DNA of 64,000 bases, from assembly GCA_021787335.1 (NCBI GenBank), contig JAJYMC010000033.1, positions 62,001 through 126,000 on the forward strand, read 5' to 3'. Every line of letters begins with the position of its first letter. Positions within the stretch are counted from its first letter, which is position 1. The stretch is from Bacillota bacterium (GTDB lineage: Bacteria > Bacillota > Sulfobacillia > JAJYWN01 > JAJZPE01). Positions 27,602 to 36,861 of this stretch are shown one piece after another. The notes under the pieces are model-generated. The model was not told the origin of the DNA. It saw only the letters and a list, made by a program, of their open reading frames with translations, and did no database searches. The position numbers and the translations under genes were made by a program.

Positions 27602-28582
27602 CTAGGGGCGAACGACCAGGTTCGGCGGGGTCTCACCGCGAAGGGCGGCCAGGAGGTTGGAGGCCGCCATGACGGCCATCCGGTCGCGCGTGGCCCGGCT
27701 GGCGCTGGCGATGTGCGGGGCCAGGACGACGTTCCGCAGACGACAGAGGGGGTGCCCCGGCGGGAGGGGTTCCTCCTCGAAGACATCCAGGCCGGCGCCG
27801 AAGATGGTCCCCGCGGCCAGGGCTTCCGCCAAGGCCTGCTGGTCGACGACACCGCCGCGGGAAGTGTTGACGAGGACGGCCGTGGGCTTGCACAGGCGCA
27901 GTCGGCCGCCGTCGATGAGGTGACGGGTAGCCGGCGTCAACGGCACGTGGAGACTGATGATGTCGGCCCGCCGGAGGAGTTCGTCGAGAGGTACCGAGCC
28001 GCTCTCCGTGGGGTCGTGGAAGATGACCTCCATCCCGAACCCGGCGCCGCGCCTGGCCACGGCCTGCCCGATGCGGCCGTAGCCGACGACGCCAAGGACC
28101 GCGCCATGGATGTCGACGCCCAGGAGACCCTGGGGCTCCCAGGTCCGCCAGCGTCCCGACCTGACCTCTTCGTCGCCCTCGACGATCCGCCTCGCCGCGG
28201 CCATGATCAGGGCCCAGGCGAAGTCGGCGGTGGTCTCGGTCAACACCCCCGGGGTGTTGGTGACGATGACCCCACGCCGGCGCGCCTCGCCGAGGTCGAT
28301 GTTGTCGAACCCGACGGCGTAGTTGGCGATGACCTTCAGGCCCGGGGCCGCGTCCATGACCGCCGCATCCATCCGCTCGGTGAGGAGGGAGAGGATGCCG
28401 TCGACGCCCTCCGCCGCCCGGATGACGTCCTCCCGCCCGGGCACTCCGGATTCAGCCAGCACGTGATAGTCGCAGACGGGCTCGAGGAGGTCGAGCCCGG
28501 CCTGCGGGATGCGCCGGGTCACCAGGACCCTCCAGCGGCGGTCGCCGCCCTTTCCCGTCCCCTGTGGCTCTGCGTCTTTCAA
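27602..28582 (-). CDS. D-isomer specific 2-hydroxyacid dehydrogenase
   Basis: A 326-residue NAD(P)-dependent dehydrogenase of the glyoxylate/hydroxypyruvate reductase or phosphoglycerate dehydrogenase group. The Rossmann motif is [10 protein letters not shown] near residue 162; the catalytic R, E and H appear in [17 protein letters not shown] and L-A-P-H-I-A-S-A. Sequence resembles glyoxylate reductases more than SerA because no ACT domain follows; the substrate is not certain. The start is TTG 28582, overlapping the comF stop by four bases. Confidence 0.88.
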   Translation of the reverse strand: MKDAEPQGTGKGGDRRWRVLVTRRIPQAGLDLLEPVCDYHVLAESGVPGREDVIRAAEGVDGILSLLTERMDAAVMDAAPGLKVIANYAVGFDNIDLGEARRRGVIVTNTPGVLTETTADFAWALIMAAARRIVEGDEEVRSGRWRTWEPQGLLGVDIHGAVLGVVGYGRIGQAVARRGAGFGMEVIFHDPTESGSVPLDELLRRADIISLHVPLTPATRHLIDGGRLRLCKPTAVLVNTSRGGVVDQQALAEALAAGTIFGAGLDVFEEEPLPPGHPLCRLRNVVLAPHIASASRATRDRMAVMAASNLLAALRGETPPNLVVRP

Positions 28583-29271
28583 ACGGTGTCACCCCCGGCG
28601 ATGGCCAGCACCGCCAGGTCAACGGCGGCGGCGCCGGCGTCAAGGAGGGCCCGCCCACATTCGCCGGCGGTGGCCCCCGTGGTCAGAACGTCATCGACCA
28701 GCAGGACTCTGGCCCCGGCGACGAGACCGGGATGCGGCACGCGGAAGGCCCCGCGGACGTTGCGCCCGCGCTCGTCCGGGCCGAGTTCGACCTGACTCCG
28801 CGTGGCCCGTGTCCGGACCAGGGCCCGGCCCTCCAGGCTCGCACCGAAGGACCGAGCGACGGCGGCGCCGAGCAACGCCGACTGGTTGAAGCCGCGCTCG
28901 GCCAGGCGCCGCGGGTGCAGCGGCACCGGCACGACCAGGTCCGCCGTCCACAGTCCGGACTGGGCGACGGCGCCGGTCAGAAGTTCCCCGAGGAGAGGCA
29001 CGATGAAGGTCCAACCGGAGAACTTCAGCCGATGGACGGCCTCGCGCAACGCCCCCTCGTAAGATCCTACGGCCACGGCCCGCCCGGCGACCAGACCGGC
29101 GGGAGCGGACCGAGGGCCGTCGCGGACGGCATCGTCAAGACAGGCCGGACATAATGGACGGCCCGGCCGCACGGCCGGGCGTCCGCACCACAGGCATTCT
29201 CGAGCGGCCGGGTAGACCAGGTCGGCCAGAGCGGCCAGGACCGCGCCGGCCTTCGTCCCGCCGGCCTTCAT
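28579..29271 (-). CDS. comF: ComF family phosphoribosyltransferase-like protein
   Basis: A 230-residue ComF homologue, in competent bacteria linked to DNA uptake or single-strand handling. The N-terminus has a zinc-binding pattern (C-L-W-C ... C-P-A-C) and the C-terminal half a phosphoribosyltransferase fold with [13 protein letters not shown]. Conserved R-G-F-N-Q-S is also present. ATG 29271 overlaps the recD2 stop (ATGA), so translation is coupled. A longer frame to 29649 runs through recD2 in another frame and is rejected. Confidence 0.92.
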   Translation of the reverse strand: MKAGGTKAGAVLAALADLVYPAARECLWCGRPAVRPGRPLCPACLDDAVRDGPRSAPAGLVAGRAVAVGSYEGALREAVHRLKFSGWTFIVPLLGELLTGAVAQSGLWTADLVVPVPLHPRRLAERGFNQSALLGAAVARSFGASLEGRALVRTRATRSQVELGPDERGRNVRGAFRVPHPGLVAGARVLLVDDVLTTGATAGECGRALLDAGAAAVDLAVLAIAGGDTV

Positions 29272-31475
29272 CGCGCCGTCCCGCCGGCGCCCCGCGGGGA
29301 CGCCCCGCCGACGGCCAGCCGCTCCTTGAGTCGCGTGAAGCGACGCTGGATCTGGTCGTTGTGGAGGGCGACCGAGAGGGCCTTCCGCGTGCCGACCAGG
29401 ACGACCAGTTCGCGGGCCCGGGTGATGGCCGTGTAGAGCAGGTTCCGCTGAAGCATCACGTAGTGTTGCGTGGTCAGCGGCATGACCACGGCCCGGTACT
29501 CGCTGCCCTGGCTCTTGTGGACCGAGATGGCGTAGGCCAGGGTCAGCTCGTCGAGGTCCCCGCGGTCGTAGATGACCTGCCGCTCCACGTCCGACTCCGG
29601 GAAAGACACCGTGACCTCGCCCTCCTCGTCGTCGACGGCGGCGACCCAACCGATATCCCCGTTGAAGACGCCCTTCTGGTAGTCGTTGCGGACCTGCATG
29701 ACCTTGTCCCCGGGGCGGAAACGTCCCAGTCCGGAAGCCCGCTCCCCGCCGTCCGGGGCCGGGTTGAGCCGCTCCTGCAACTCGCGGTTGAGGACCTCGA
29801 CACCGACCGGGGTCCGGTGCATCGGACTGAGCACCTGGATGTCGCGGACGGAATCGAGGCCGCGGAAGTCGGCCAACCGCCTGGTCACCAGCTGGAGGAT
29901 CTCCGTCCTTATCTTCTCCGGGTCTTCCTCTTCGATGAAGAAGAAATCGCCGTCGCGACGGTTCAGCTCCGGTGGCTCGCCGGCGTTGATGCGGTGGGCG
30001 TTGAGGACGATGAGGCTCTCGCCGGCCTGCCGGTAGATGCGCGTCAGACGGGCGACGGCGAAGGCCCCCGAGGCGATGACGTCACGGAGGACGTTGCCCG
30101 GCCCGACCGCCGGCAACTGGTCGACGTCGCCGACCAGGATGAGCCTGGCCCCCGGCCGGACGGCCCGGGCCAAGTGGTGGCAGAGCGCCAGGTCCAGCAT
30201 CGAAGCCTCGTCGACGATCACCGCGTCGGCCTCGAGGGGGTTGTCCTCATCGCGGGCGAAGGACAAGCCCTGCCCCTGGGCGTAGCGGTACTCCAGGGTC
30301 CGATGGACGGTGCCCGCCTCGCGGCCGGTGGCCTCGGTCATCCGCTTGGCCGCGCGGCCCGTGGGCGCGCAGAGGACGACCCGCCGGCCGAACCGCTCGA
30401 AGAGGTCGAGGACGGTGTTGATGACCGTGGTCTTACCGGTGCCGGGGCCGCCGGTGATGACCGTCACGCCTGACGACATGGCCATGGCCACCGCCTGACG
30501 CTGCTCGTCCCCCAGGGCCGGTCCGCCTCCGGCCAGGCTGGCGGCAATCTCCTTGGCCACGCGGTCCTCGGCGGCGATGGGCACCGCCGCGGCCTGGTCC
30601 AAGAGGCGCAGGCGCTCGGCCAGCCCGACCTCGGCCCGGTGGAGCGAGGTCAGGAAGACGTCCTGACCTTCGATGGTCACCTCACCACCCGAGGCCAGCC
30701 GCCCCAGCGACGCCTCCAGCTCGACCTGAGGGGCCTCGAGGAGTTCCGCGGCGCGCCGCCACAACTGGTCGGCCGGCAGGTAGACATGGCCCTCGCCGGT
30801 CGCCTCGGACAGCGCGTAGCGAAGGCCCGCGTCGAGGCGGTTGGGGTCGCCCGGGGCCATGCCCAGCTGCCGGGCGATCCTGTCGGCCGTCTTGAAGCCG
30901 ACCCCGAAGACCTCGTCGGCCAGGCGGTACGGGTTCTCCCGGATGACCTCGATGGTCCGCCGCCCGTATCGGCGGTGAAGCCGCATGGCCAGCCCCGGGC
31001 TGAGCTCATGGCCCTGCAGAAAGACCATGACCTCTTTGAGTTCGCGCTGGTCGGCCAGGGAGGCGACGATCCGCTCGGCCTTGACCTGACCGACGCCCTC
31101 GACCCACCGGAGGCGCTCGGGGTGCTCCTCGATGACCTTCAGGGTCTCCTCGCCGAAGGCCGCCACGAGGCGCTTGGCCGTGGCCGGGCCGATCCCCTTG
31201 ATCAGCCCGGACCCCAGATAGCGCTCGATGCCCTTGGGCGTCGTCGGCGCCAGGGCCTCGTAGCTCTCGACCTGCAGCTGGCGGCCGTACTCGGGGTGGA
31301 CCACCCACTCGCCGGTGAGGCGGACCCGCTCGCCCACGCTGAGCTTGGCGAAACTGCCGACAAAAGCAACCGTGGACCCGCCGCCCGGCAGGGCCAGGCG
31401 GGCCACGGTATACATGGTCTCCTCATTGGTGAAGTTGATTTTCTCGACGGTCCCCTCGAGGGTGGTCATGCCCAT
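29268..31475 (-). CDS. recD2: RecD2-type ATP-dependent DNA helicase
   Basis: A 735-residue superfamily 1B helicase acting 5' to 3' in DNA repair and replication-fork maintenance, without RecBC. An N-terminal OB-like domain (1-75) precedes helix-hairpin-helix repeats (about 85-190), a helical region and the motor: Walker A G-G-P-G-T-G-K-T-T near residue 350, motif II D-E-A-S-M-L-D, and C-terminal S-V-H-K-S-Q-G-S-E and Y-T-A-I-T-R-A-R. All catalytic motifs are present. The start codon is uncertain: ATG 31475 and ATG 31469 both lack a strong SD. Coupled with comF downstream. Confidence 0.95.
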   Translation of the reverse strand: MGMTTLEGTVEKINFTNEETMYTVARLALPGGGSTVAFVGSFAKLSVGERVRLTGEWVVHPEYGRQLQVESYEALAPTTPKGIERYLGSGLIKGIGPATAKRLVAAFGEETLKVIEEHPERLRWVEGVGQVKAERIVASLADQRELKEVMVFLQGHELSPGLAMRLHRRYGRRTIEVIRENPYRLADEVFGVGFKTADRIARQLGMAPGDPNRLDAGLRYALSEATGEGHVYLPADQLWRRAAELLEAPQVELEASLGRLASGGEVTIEGQDVFLTSLHRAEVGLAERLRLLDQAAAVPIAAEDRVAKEIAASLAGGGPALGDEQRQAVAMAMSSGVTVITGGPGTGKTTVINTVLDLFERFGRRVVLCAPTGRAAKRMTEATGREAGTVHRTLEYRYAQGQGLSFARDEDNPLEADAVIVDEASMLDLALCHHLARAVRPGARLILVGDVDQLPAVGPGNVLRDVIASGAFAVARLTRIYRQAGESLIVLNAHRINAGEPPELNRRDGDFFFIEEEDPEKIRTEILQLVTRRLADFRGLDSVRDIQVLSPMHRTPVGVEVLNRELQERLNPAPDGGERASGLGRFRPGDKVMQVRNDYQKGVFNGDIGWVAAVDDEEGEVTVSFPESDVERQVIYDRGDLDELTLAYAISVHKSQGSEYRAVVMPLTTQHYVMLQRNLLYTAITRARELVVLVGTRKALSVALHNDQIQRRFTRLKERLAVGGASPRGAGGTAR

Positions 31476-31501
31476 CTATTCGATGGGTCGGGAAGGGTTC
31501 C

Positions 31502-32011
31502 CTACCGGAAGCCGAGGACCTGCCGGCCGCATGGCGCGACCTCCCCCTGGCGCGGTCCGACCAGGTAGTAGACGGTCCGAAGAAGCTCCCGGCGGTCCAG
31601 GTCGCCCGTGGTGTCGAGGACGATGGCCGCGTTCCCGCGGCAGAGGCCGAGGCCGGTCTCGATGGCCGCCGCGCGGCTTGCCCCGGCCGGCGCCCGGACC
31701 AGCTTGATGTGGCCGTAGCGCCTGGCCAGACGCTCGATTATCTGCGGGGTCTGGTCACCTGAGTGCTCGTCGACGACGACCACGTCATAGTTGGCGAGGC
31801 CCCAATGGTTAACGTAGGGCAGGCCGACGAGGTTGCGGACGACCCCTTCGACCGTCGCCTCCCCGTTCTTGACCAGGACCAGCAGGCTGAGGAACGGACG
31901 GAAACCACCCTGACGGCGCCTGGGGAACAGGGTCCGAAAGGCCGTGGCGGCCAGGACGGACAGGCCGTAAAGGGCCAGGACGAGAACGACGATCTGAACC
32001 GCGTCTAGCAA
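31502..32011 (-). CDS. Short glycosyltransferase-2-like membrane protein
   Basis: A 169-residue protein with one N-terminal membrane helix (I-V-V-L-V-L-A-L-Y-G-L-S-V-L) and a segment resembling the first half of a GT2 fold: L-S-L-L-V-L-V-K-N-G-E, D-V-V-V-V-D-E-H-S-G-D and a later A-A-I-V-L-D-T-T-G-D-L. The acceptor-binding half expected of active GT2 enzymes is absent, so it may be non-catalytic. TTG 32011 has GGGAGG nine bases upstream, which argues that the short form is genuine rather than a recent truncation. It lies between recD2 and metK. Confidence 0.6.
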   Translation of the reverse strand: MLDAVQIVVLVLALYGLSVLAATAFRTLFPRRRQGGFRPFLSLLVLVKNGEATVEGVVRNLVGLPYVNHWGLANYDVVVVDEHSGDQTPQIIERLARRYGHIKLVRAPAGASRAAAIETGLGLCRGNAAIVLDTTGDLDRRELLRTVYYLVGPRQGEVAPCGRQVLGFR

Positions 32012-32133
32012 GGTCCCGCGCCTCCCGAGGCCAGAGGATGCGGGATATTATATGCCGCCGCCCCCCCGGTGGGCGCGGGCCCCCCGGCGGGCACCTTCCC
32101 CCCGCGACGGGCGCGGGCCCCGGGGCCGGGCAG

Positions 32134-33408
32134 TCACCGCTTGCCGGCGGCGGCCTCCTCGGTCTGGCGGGCCTCGGACGTCGGCAGACCGCCGCGCAGC
32201 CCGGCCGCCTTACGCAGGGCGGCCGCCCGATCGGTCTTCTCCCAGGGCAGGTCGAGGTCGCTCCGGCCGAAGTGGCCGTAGGCCGCCGTCTGCTGATAGA
32301 TCGGCCGGCGCAGGCCCAGCATCTTGATGATGCCGCCCGGCCGCAGGTCGAAGTGCTCACCGACGAGCTCGGCCAGGCGGGCGTCGGGGACCTTGCCCGT
32401 GCCGAAGGTGTCGATGGTCACCGCCAGCGGGTACTCGACGCCGATGGCGTAGGCCAGTTGGACCTCGCAGTGCTTGGCCAGGCCGGCGGCGACGATGTTC
32501 TTGGCCACGTACCGCGCGGCGTAGGACCCGGAGCGGTCGACCTTGGTGGGGTCCTTGCCCGAGAAGGCGCCACCGCCGTGGCGGGCGTATCCGCCGTAGG
32601 TGTCGACGATGATCTTCCGACCGGTCAGGCCGGTATCGCCGGCCGGGCCGCCGATGACGAAGCGCCCGGTCGGGTTGACCAGGAAGCGCGTCTGGGCGTC
32701 GATGAGTTCGGTCGGGATGACCACCTTGATGACCTGTTCGATGACATCGGCCTTGATGGTATCCCAGTCCACTTCGGGCTTGTGCTGGCAGGCGACGACG
32801 ACCGAGTCGACGCGGGCCGGCCGCCCGTCACGATACTCCACGGTCACCTGCGTCTTGCCGTCCGGCCGCAGGTACGGGATGATCCGCTGCTTGCGCACCT
32901 CGGACAGGCGCTGGGCAAGCTTGTGGGCCAGAATGATGGGCATCGGCATCAGCTCAGGGGTCTCGGTACAGGCGTAGCCGAACATCATCCCCTGGTCGCC
33001 GGCGCCGAGGTGGTCGTCGACGTCGCCGCCGGCTTCGCCGGCCTTGGCCTCCAGGGAGCGGTTGACGCCCAGGGCGATGTCAGGCGACTGTTCATTGATG
33101 GAGAGGAGGACGGCGCAGGTGTCGCCGTCAAACCCGTACTTGGCCCGGGTGTAGCCGATCTCCCGGACGGTCTCCCGGACCACCTGCCGCATGTCCACGT
33201 AACAGTCGGTGGTGATCTCCCCGCTGACCAAGGCCAAGCCCGTGGTCACCAGCGTCTCGCAGGCCACGCGGGCGTGAGGGTCTTTGGCGTAGATGGCGTC
33301 GAGGATGGCGTCGGAGATCTGGTCGGCCATCTTGTCCGGATGGCCTTCGGTGACCGACTCCGAAGTGAAGAAGAACTGGTCGTTGCGAATCTGGCGAGCA
33401 CCCAACAC
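32134..33408 (-). CDS. metK: S-adenosylmethionine synthetase
   Basis: MetK makes SAM from methionine and ATP. The 424-residue product begins with [13 protein letters not shown] and contains [12 protein letters not shown] and the [16 protein letters not shown] phosphate-binding segment. The C-terminus is extended by about 25 residues compared with most homologues. GTG 33408 has AGAGGAGGAG five bases upstream; frames reaching 33699 run through the neighbouring gene. It lies 25 bases downstream of the MetE-like gene and so is under the same SAM-I riboswitch. Confidence 0.97.
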   Translation of the reverse strand: MLGARQIRNDQFFFTSESVTEGHPDKMADQISDAILDAIYAKDPHARVACETLVTTGLALVSGEITTDCYVDMRQVVRETVREIGYTRAKYGFDGDTCAVLLSINEQSPDIALGVNRSLEAKAGEAGGDVDDHLGAGDQGMMFGYACTETPELMPMPIILAHKLAQRLSEVRKQRIIPYLRPDGKTQVTVEYRDGRPARVDSVVVACQHKPEVDWDTIKADVIEQVIKVVIPTELIDAQTRFLVNPTGRFVIGGPAGDTGLTGRKIIVDTYGGYARHGGGAFSGKDPTKVDRSGSYAARYVAKNIVAAGLAKHCEVQLAYAIGVEYPLAVTIDTFGTGKVPDARLAELVGEHFDLRPGGIIKMLGLRRPIYQQTAAYGHFGRSDLDLPWEKTDRAAALRKAAGLRGGLPTSEARQTEEAAAGKR

Positions 33409-33433
33409 GGCTACTCCTCCTCTGGGATAAGGA

Positions 33434-34471
33434 TCAGCTGGTAAGACCATATCGCCGGCGGATCTCTGACGAGACCCCCAGGACAAGATCGAAGACGTGA
33501 CGGGCAGTCTCCTCGGGCCACGACCCGAGGCCGCAGGACGGGGTGATGAGGCTCTGGCGCAGCACCCGCCCGCGGTCGAGGCCCTTCTCGGCGAACCAAC
33601 CGAGGGCCTCCTCGAACCGCGCCAAGAGCGAGGCGGTGTCCTCTTTGACCGCGTCGGCGGTGTTCGTCGGGACGATGCCCCAGGCCAGGATGCCCCCACG
33701 GTCGAGGAAGGCGGTCAGGGCCCCGGGGTAGAGGGACAGGTTCTTGGCGAAGTAATAGGCGTCGAAGGAGAGCACGTCGAGGCCGGCGTCGATGAGCACC
33801 GACCAGTCCGTGTTGCCGCAGCAATGGATGCCGGTCAGACCCTCGAGCCCGGCCGTGACCTCCCTGAGCGCTTCGATGACGCGGCCGCGGTCCAGGTTGT
33901 AGTATGCCGAGCCGTAGGCCGACATCGACGGCTCATCGAGAAAGAGGATGGTCTTCGGGTTGAAGCTCCGCAGGGCGGCCTCCTGCCAGCGGGCCTGAAG
34001 GGCCAGGCCCTTGACGACCGCGTCGAAGGCCACTTCATCGTAGATGAGCAGACGCTTGTCCCGGCCCTGGACGGTCAGGCCGTAGCTGATCGGCCCGGTG
34101 ATCTGGCCCTTGACGATCAGGGCGCGGCCCAGGGCTTCAGCATGGGCCTCGGTCATGGCATGGAAGCCGGCCGCGTGGTCGCGCCGTAAGGGCCAGTCGG
34201 CGTCCGCGTCGAGATGCCGCTGGTAGAGCCGGGCCAGCGCGTCGTCGTAACCGGTCGAGCGGTCGAAGATGAGGTCCGTCCCTTCTTCCACGAGCCCCGG
34301 TAGGCCGGGCGCGAACTGAAGGTACATGTTCTCGCTCGGGGCGCGCTTGGGCAACTGCGGCCAGAAGGGGATCTCCGGCAACCGCTCGAGGACGAAACGG
34401 CAGGCCGTCTCGGGTTCGGCGAAGGGCAGGCTGCCGATGCCCGTGGGCCGGGCCTTGGGTTCGAAGTTCAT
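33434..34471 (-). CDS. MetE-like/uroporphyrinogen decarboxylase-fold protein, probable methyltransferase of methionine metabolism
   Basis: A 345-residue TIM-barrel protein of the MetE C-terminal/UROD superfamily. Candidate zinc or cofactor ligands are H-C-C in [10 protein letters not shown] and the cysteine in T-P-S-C-G-L-G-S-W, comparable to the H-x-C and D-C-G-L ligands of cobalamin-independent methionine synthase. It lacks the folate-binding N-terminal half of MetE, so it may use a corrinoid protein or other methyl donor. ATG 34471 has GGAGGTGA upstream. A SAM-I riboswitch precedes it and metK follows, which strongly ties it to methionine supply; the exact reaction is inferred. Confidence 0.78.
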   Translation of the reverse strand: MNFEPKARPTGIGSLPFAEPETACRFVLERLPEIPFWPQLPKRAPSENMYLQFAPGLPGLVEEGTDLIFDRSTGYDDALARLYQRHLDADADWPLRRDHAAGFHAMTEAHAEALGRALIVKGQITGPISYGLTVQGRDKRLLIYDEVAFDAVVKGLALQARWQEAALRSFNPKTILFLDEPSMSAYGSAYYNLDRGRVIEALREVTAGLEGLTGIHCCGNTDWSVLIDAGLDVLSFDAYYFAKNLSLYPGALTAFLDRGGILAWGIVPTNTADAVKEDTASLLARFEEALGWFAEKGLDRGRVLRQSLITPSCGLGSWPEETARHVFDLVLGVSSEIRRRYGLTS

Positions 34472-34511
34472 CGCGGTCACCTCCACCGGCGGACAGACTC
34501 GCCGGGACAGA

Positions 34512-34543
34512 CAAAAACCCTCTCCAGTCGTGAAGAGGGTTTG
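34512..34543 (-). terminator. SAM riboswitch expression-platform terminator
   Basis: On the minus strand AAACCCTCTTC pairs with GAGAGGGTTT and is followed by a T run. It lies between the SAM-I aptamer and the gene it controls, so transcription should stop when SAM is plentiful. Confidence 0.9.
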
Positions 34544-34550
34544 ACTAACT

Positions 34551-34703
34551 AAACCTCTCATCTTCTCAGAACTGGGTGTGTCCCGGAAGCCCGGGCCCAC
34601 TAAGACCACTTCTGCCGGAGTTGGCACCGCTGCGCCGCAGGCGCGACGCCGGTTGCCGAGGAGTCATCAGGCCGGTCCCTCGTCCTTCTCTTCATAAGAG
34701 TGG
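34551..34703 (-). promoter_or_regulatory. SAM-I (S-box) riboswitch
   Basis: The minus strand shows the S-box consensus in order: CTTATGAAGAGAAGG, a GAGGGACCGGCCTGATGA block, CTCGGCAACC, GGTGCCAACTCC and GAAGATGAGAGG. It is preceded by a good promoter and followed by a terminator, and controls the MetE-like gene and metK. Confidence 0.95.
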
Positions 34704-34731
34704 CTACTCTATTCAGTTCGCGTCGGTACTT

Positions 34732-34760
34732 ATCCTAACACACGACCTCCCGGGTGTCAA
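34732..34760 (-). promoter_or_regulatory. Promoter of the SAM-riboswitch operon
   Basis: TTGACA (34755-34760), a 17-base spacer and TAGGAT (34732-34737) on the minus strand. The -35 box lies in the last copy of a 14-base tandem repeat. Confidence 0.75.
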
Positions 34761-34797
34761 CGCGAGGGTGTCGACGCGATGGTGTCGACGCTGTGGT
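34752..34797. repeat. Three-copy 14-base tandem repeat at the promoter
   Basis: The unit GGTGTCGACGCGAT and two close variants are arrayed head to tail. Differences are one or a few bases per copy. On the minus strand each copy contains a TCGACA or TTGACA hexamer, and only the copy nearest the gene is a perfect -35 box. Confidence 0.7.
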
Positions 34798-34811
34798 GAG
34801 ACGCGAGGCGG

Positions 34812-35258
34812 TCAGGCCATGTCGGTCAGGGCGAAGACCAACTCCGCCTCGGCCGCCAGCTTGTCTCCCACGTAGGCCTTGGCCTCGCTGCGGCCGATGC
34901 GCCCGCGCCGGCCAAGCAGCTTCACTTCGATACGGAGTTGGTCGCCGGGGACGACCATCTGCCGGAAGCGGGCCTTCTCGATGCCGGCGAAGAGGGCCAG
35001 TTTGCCCTGGTTCTCCGGTTGCTTCAGCAGGCCGACCGCGCCGACCTGGGCCATGGCCTCGATGATAAGGACGCCCGGCATGATCGGGCGGCCCGGGAAG
35101 TGACCCTGGAAATGCGGTTCGTTGGCCGATACGTTCTTCAGCCCGACCATCCGGGAACCGTCCTCATCGAGCTCGAGGATCCGGTCGACGAGGAGGAAGG
35201 GGTAGCGGTGCGGCAGGTAACGCTGGATCTCGTCGTTCTCGATGACCTTCTCGGCCAT
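34812..35258 (-). CDS. fabZ: 3-hydroxyacyl-ACP dehydratase FabZ
   Basis: FabZ removes water from beta-hydroxyacyl-ACP in fatty-acid elongation. The 148-residue hot-dog protein has [12 protein letters not shown] with its histidine, and the catalytic block [23 protein letters not shown] 35258 has AAGGAGG upstream. It lies 12 bases after mbl in the same direction, a common mbl-fabZ arrangement in Firmicutes. Confidence 0.96.
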   Translation of the reverse strand: MAEKVIENDEIQRYLPHRYPFLLVDRILELDEDGSRMVGLKNVSANEPHFQGHFPGRPIMPGVLIIEAMAQVGAVGLLKQPENQGKLALFAGIEKARFRQMVVPGDQLRIEVKLLGRRGRIGRSEAKAYVGDKLAAEAELVFALTDMA

Positions 35259-35270
35259 TGCCCTTCCTCC

Positions 35271-36299
35271 TTAGCGGTTCCCCTTCCCCCGGCGGACCAT
35301 GACCACCTGGTCCTGGAGAAGGTCGAAGTTCTCGAGGGCTTGTCCAGTGCCGAGGGCCACGCAGGACATCGGGTCGTCGGCCAGGTGGACGGGGACGCCG
35401 GTCTCCCGGCTGATGAGGATGTCCAGGCCGTGCAGGAGCGACCCGCCGCCGGTCATCACGACGCCCTTCTCGACGATGTCCCCGGCCAGCTCGGGCGGGC
35501 ACTTGTCGAGCATCCCCTTGATGGCGTCGACGACCGCCATGATCGGCTCGTACATGGCCTCGTAGGTCTCCGAGGCGCTGACCGAGACGGTCTTCGGCAG
35601 GCCGGCCACCAGGTCGCGCCCGCGGATCTCGTAGGTCCCCTTGCGCTCCTGGGGGAAGGCGGTGCCGATGGCTATCTTCAGCTCCTCGGCCGTGCGCTCG
35701 CCGATGAGGAGGTTATAGGCTCGCTTGACGTAGCGGACGATGGCCTCGTCGAACTTGTCGCCGCCGACCCGAACGGAGGTCGAGAGGACGATGCCGTTGA
35801 GGGAGAGGATGGCGATGTCGGTGGTGCCGCCGCCGATGTCGACGACCATGTTGCCCGACGGCTGGGTGATGTCCAGCCCGGCGCCGAGGGCAGCCGCCAG
35901 TGGCTCTTCTATGGTGTAGGCCTTGGACGCGCCGGCCTGCATGGTCGCCTCGAGGACGGCCCGGCGTTCGACGGTGGTCACTCCGGACGGGATGCAGACC
36001 ATGATCCGGGGCCGGAAGATGGTCCTCTGCCCGCAGACCCGGGTGATGAAGTAGCGGAGCATGGATTCGGTGATGTCGTAGTCGGCGATGACCCCGTCCC
36101 GGAGAGGCCTGATGGCCATAATGTTGCCGGGCGTCCGGCCCAGCATCCGCCGGGCCTCTTCGCCGATGGCGACGATCCTCCGCGTCTCGGTCTCGATGGC
36201 CACCACCGAGGGTTCCCGGAGAACGATCCCCTTGCCCTTGACGTAGACCAGAGACGTCGCCGTCCCCAGGTCGATGCCGATGTCCATACCGAAATTCAT
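35271..36299 (-). CDS. mbl: MreB/Mbl rod-shape actin homologue
   Basis: An actin-like filament protein that guides cell-wall elongation. The 342 residues have the phosphate-1 loop I-G-I-D-L-G-T-A-T-S, phosphate-2 V-V-D-I-G-G-G-T-T-D and adenosine motif V-M-T-G-G-G-S-L-L. Its place directly after spoIIID matches B. subtilis spoIIID-mbl, hence Mbl rather than MreB, although sequence alone does not settle this. ATG 36299 is preferred over GTG 36305 because GGAGG is nine bases upstream of the ATG. Confidence 0.93.
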   Translation of the reverse strand: MNFGMDIGIDLGTATSLVYVKGKGIVLREPSVVAIETETRRIVAIGEEARRMLGRTPGNIMAIRPLRDGVIADYDITESMLRYFITRVCGQRTIFRPRIMVCIPSGVTTVERRAVLEATMQAGASKAYTIEEPLAAALGAGLDITQPSGNMVVDIGGGTTDIAILSLNGIVLSTSVRVGGDKFDEAIVRYVKRAYNLLIGERTAEELKIAIGTAFPQERKGTYEIRGRDLVAGLPKTVSVSASETYEAMYEPIMAVVDAIKGMLDKCPPELAGDIVEKGVVMTGGGSLLHGLDILISRETGVPVHLADDPMSCVALGTGQALENFDLLQDQVVMVRRGKGNR

Positions 36300-36326
36300 A
36301 GCCACGCCCCTCCAGTTCGTCTGAAC

Positions 36327-36355
36327 AAAGAAAAAAGGGCCGTCTTACTGGCCCT
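36327..36355 (-). terminator. Terminator between spoIIID and mbl
   Basis: On the minus strand AGGGCC and GGCCCT pair around an 8-base loop and are followed by TTTTTC. It should separate the sporulation regulator from mbl. Confidence 0.75.
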
Positions 36356-36386
36356 ATAGTTCGCTAATATTTGCCAAATTTCCTCT

Positions 36387-36650
36387 CTAGTAGACCATAT
36401 TTTCTTGGCTGAGGTACTTCTTGCGGGTGGCCTCGCCCCCCCGGAGGTGCCTTTCCGCCTTGTTCCGGTCGAGCACCGTCTTGACCCTGGCGGCCAGTTC
36501 CGGGTTTATCCGCGCCAGCCGCTCGGTCATGTCCTTGTGGACAGTACTTTTCGACACCCCGAAGATCCTGGCCGTCTCACGAACCGTATCATTGCTCCTG
36601 ACGATGTAATTGGCCACCTCCAGGACCCTTTTCCAGATATAGTCCTTCAC
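36387..36650 (-). CDS. spoIIID: Sporulation transcription factor SpoIIID
   Basis: An 87-residue DNA-binding protein of the mother-cell sigma-E regulon that represses and activates late mother-cell genes. The helix-turn-helix is at about 22-45 (T-V-R-E-T-A-R-I-F-G-V-S-K-S-T-V-H-K-D), followed by the basic C-terminal helix that adds minor-groove contacts. The length and order before mbl are standard. GTG 36650 has GGGGGG upstream. This is direct evidence for endospore formation in the organism. Confidence 0.97.
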   Translation of the reverse strand: MKDYIWKRVLEVANYIVRSNDTVRETARIFGVSKSTVHKDMTERLARINPELAARVKTVLDRNKAERHLRGGEATRKKYLSQENMVY

Positions 36651-36786
36651 CGGCCGGCCCCCCTCGCGATTGACTTGTTGGCGTTGTCATCGCTCAATGT
36701 CTATGAGGGGGGGTGGGAGAACATGCCTTCCCGGGGTGGCCCGGACAGGCGTTGTGACGCCCATTCACGGCCGTCCGCGAGGGGCA

Positions 36787-36825
36787 CGGACAAACCAAAG
36801 CCGGCTCGTGGGACCGAGCCGGCTT
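36787..36825 (-). terminator. Terminator after the SpoIIQ-like gene
   Basis: AAGCCGGCTCG and CGAGCCGGCTT pair (11 bp); the minus strand continues TGGTTTGTCC. Confidence 0.7.
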
Positions 36826-36861
36826 GACGGAGAATCGCGTGGGCCGCCTGGGGGCAGCCGT

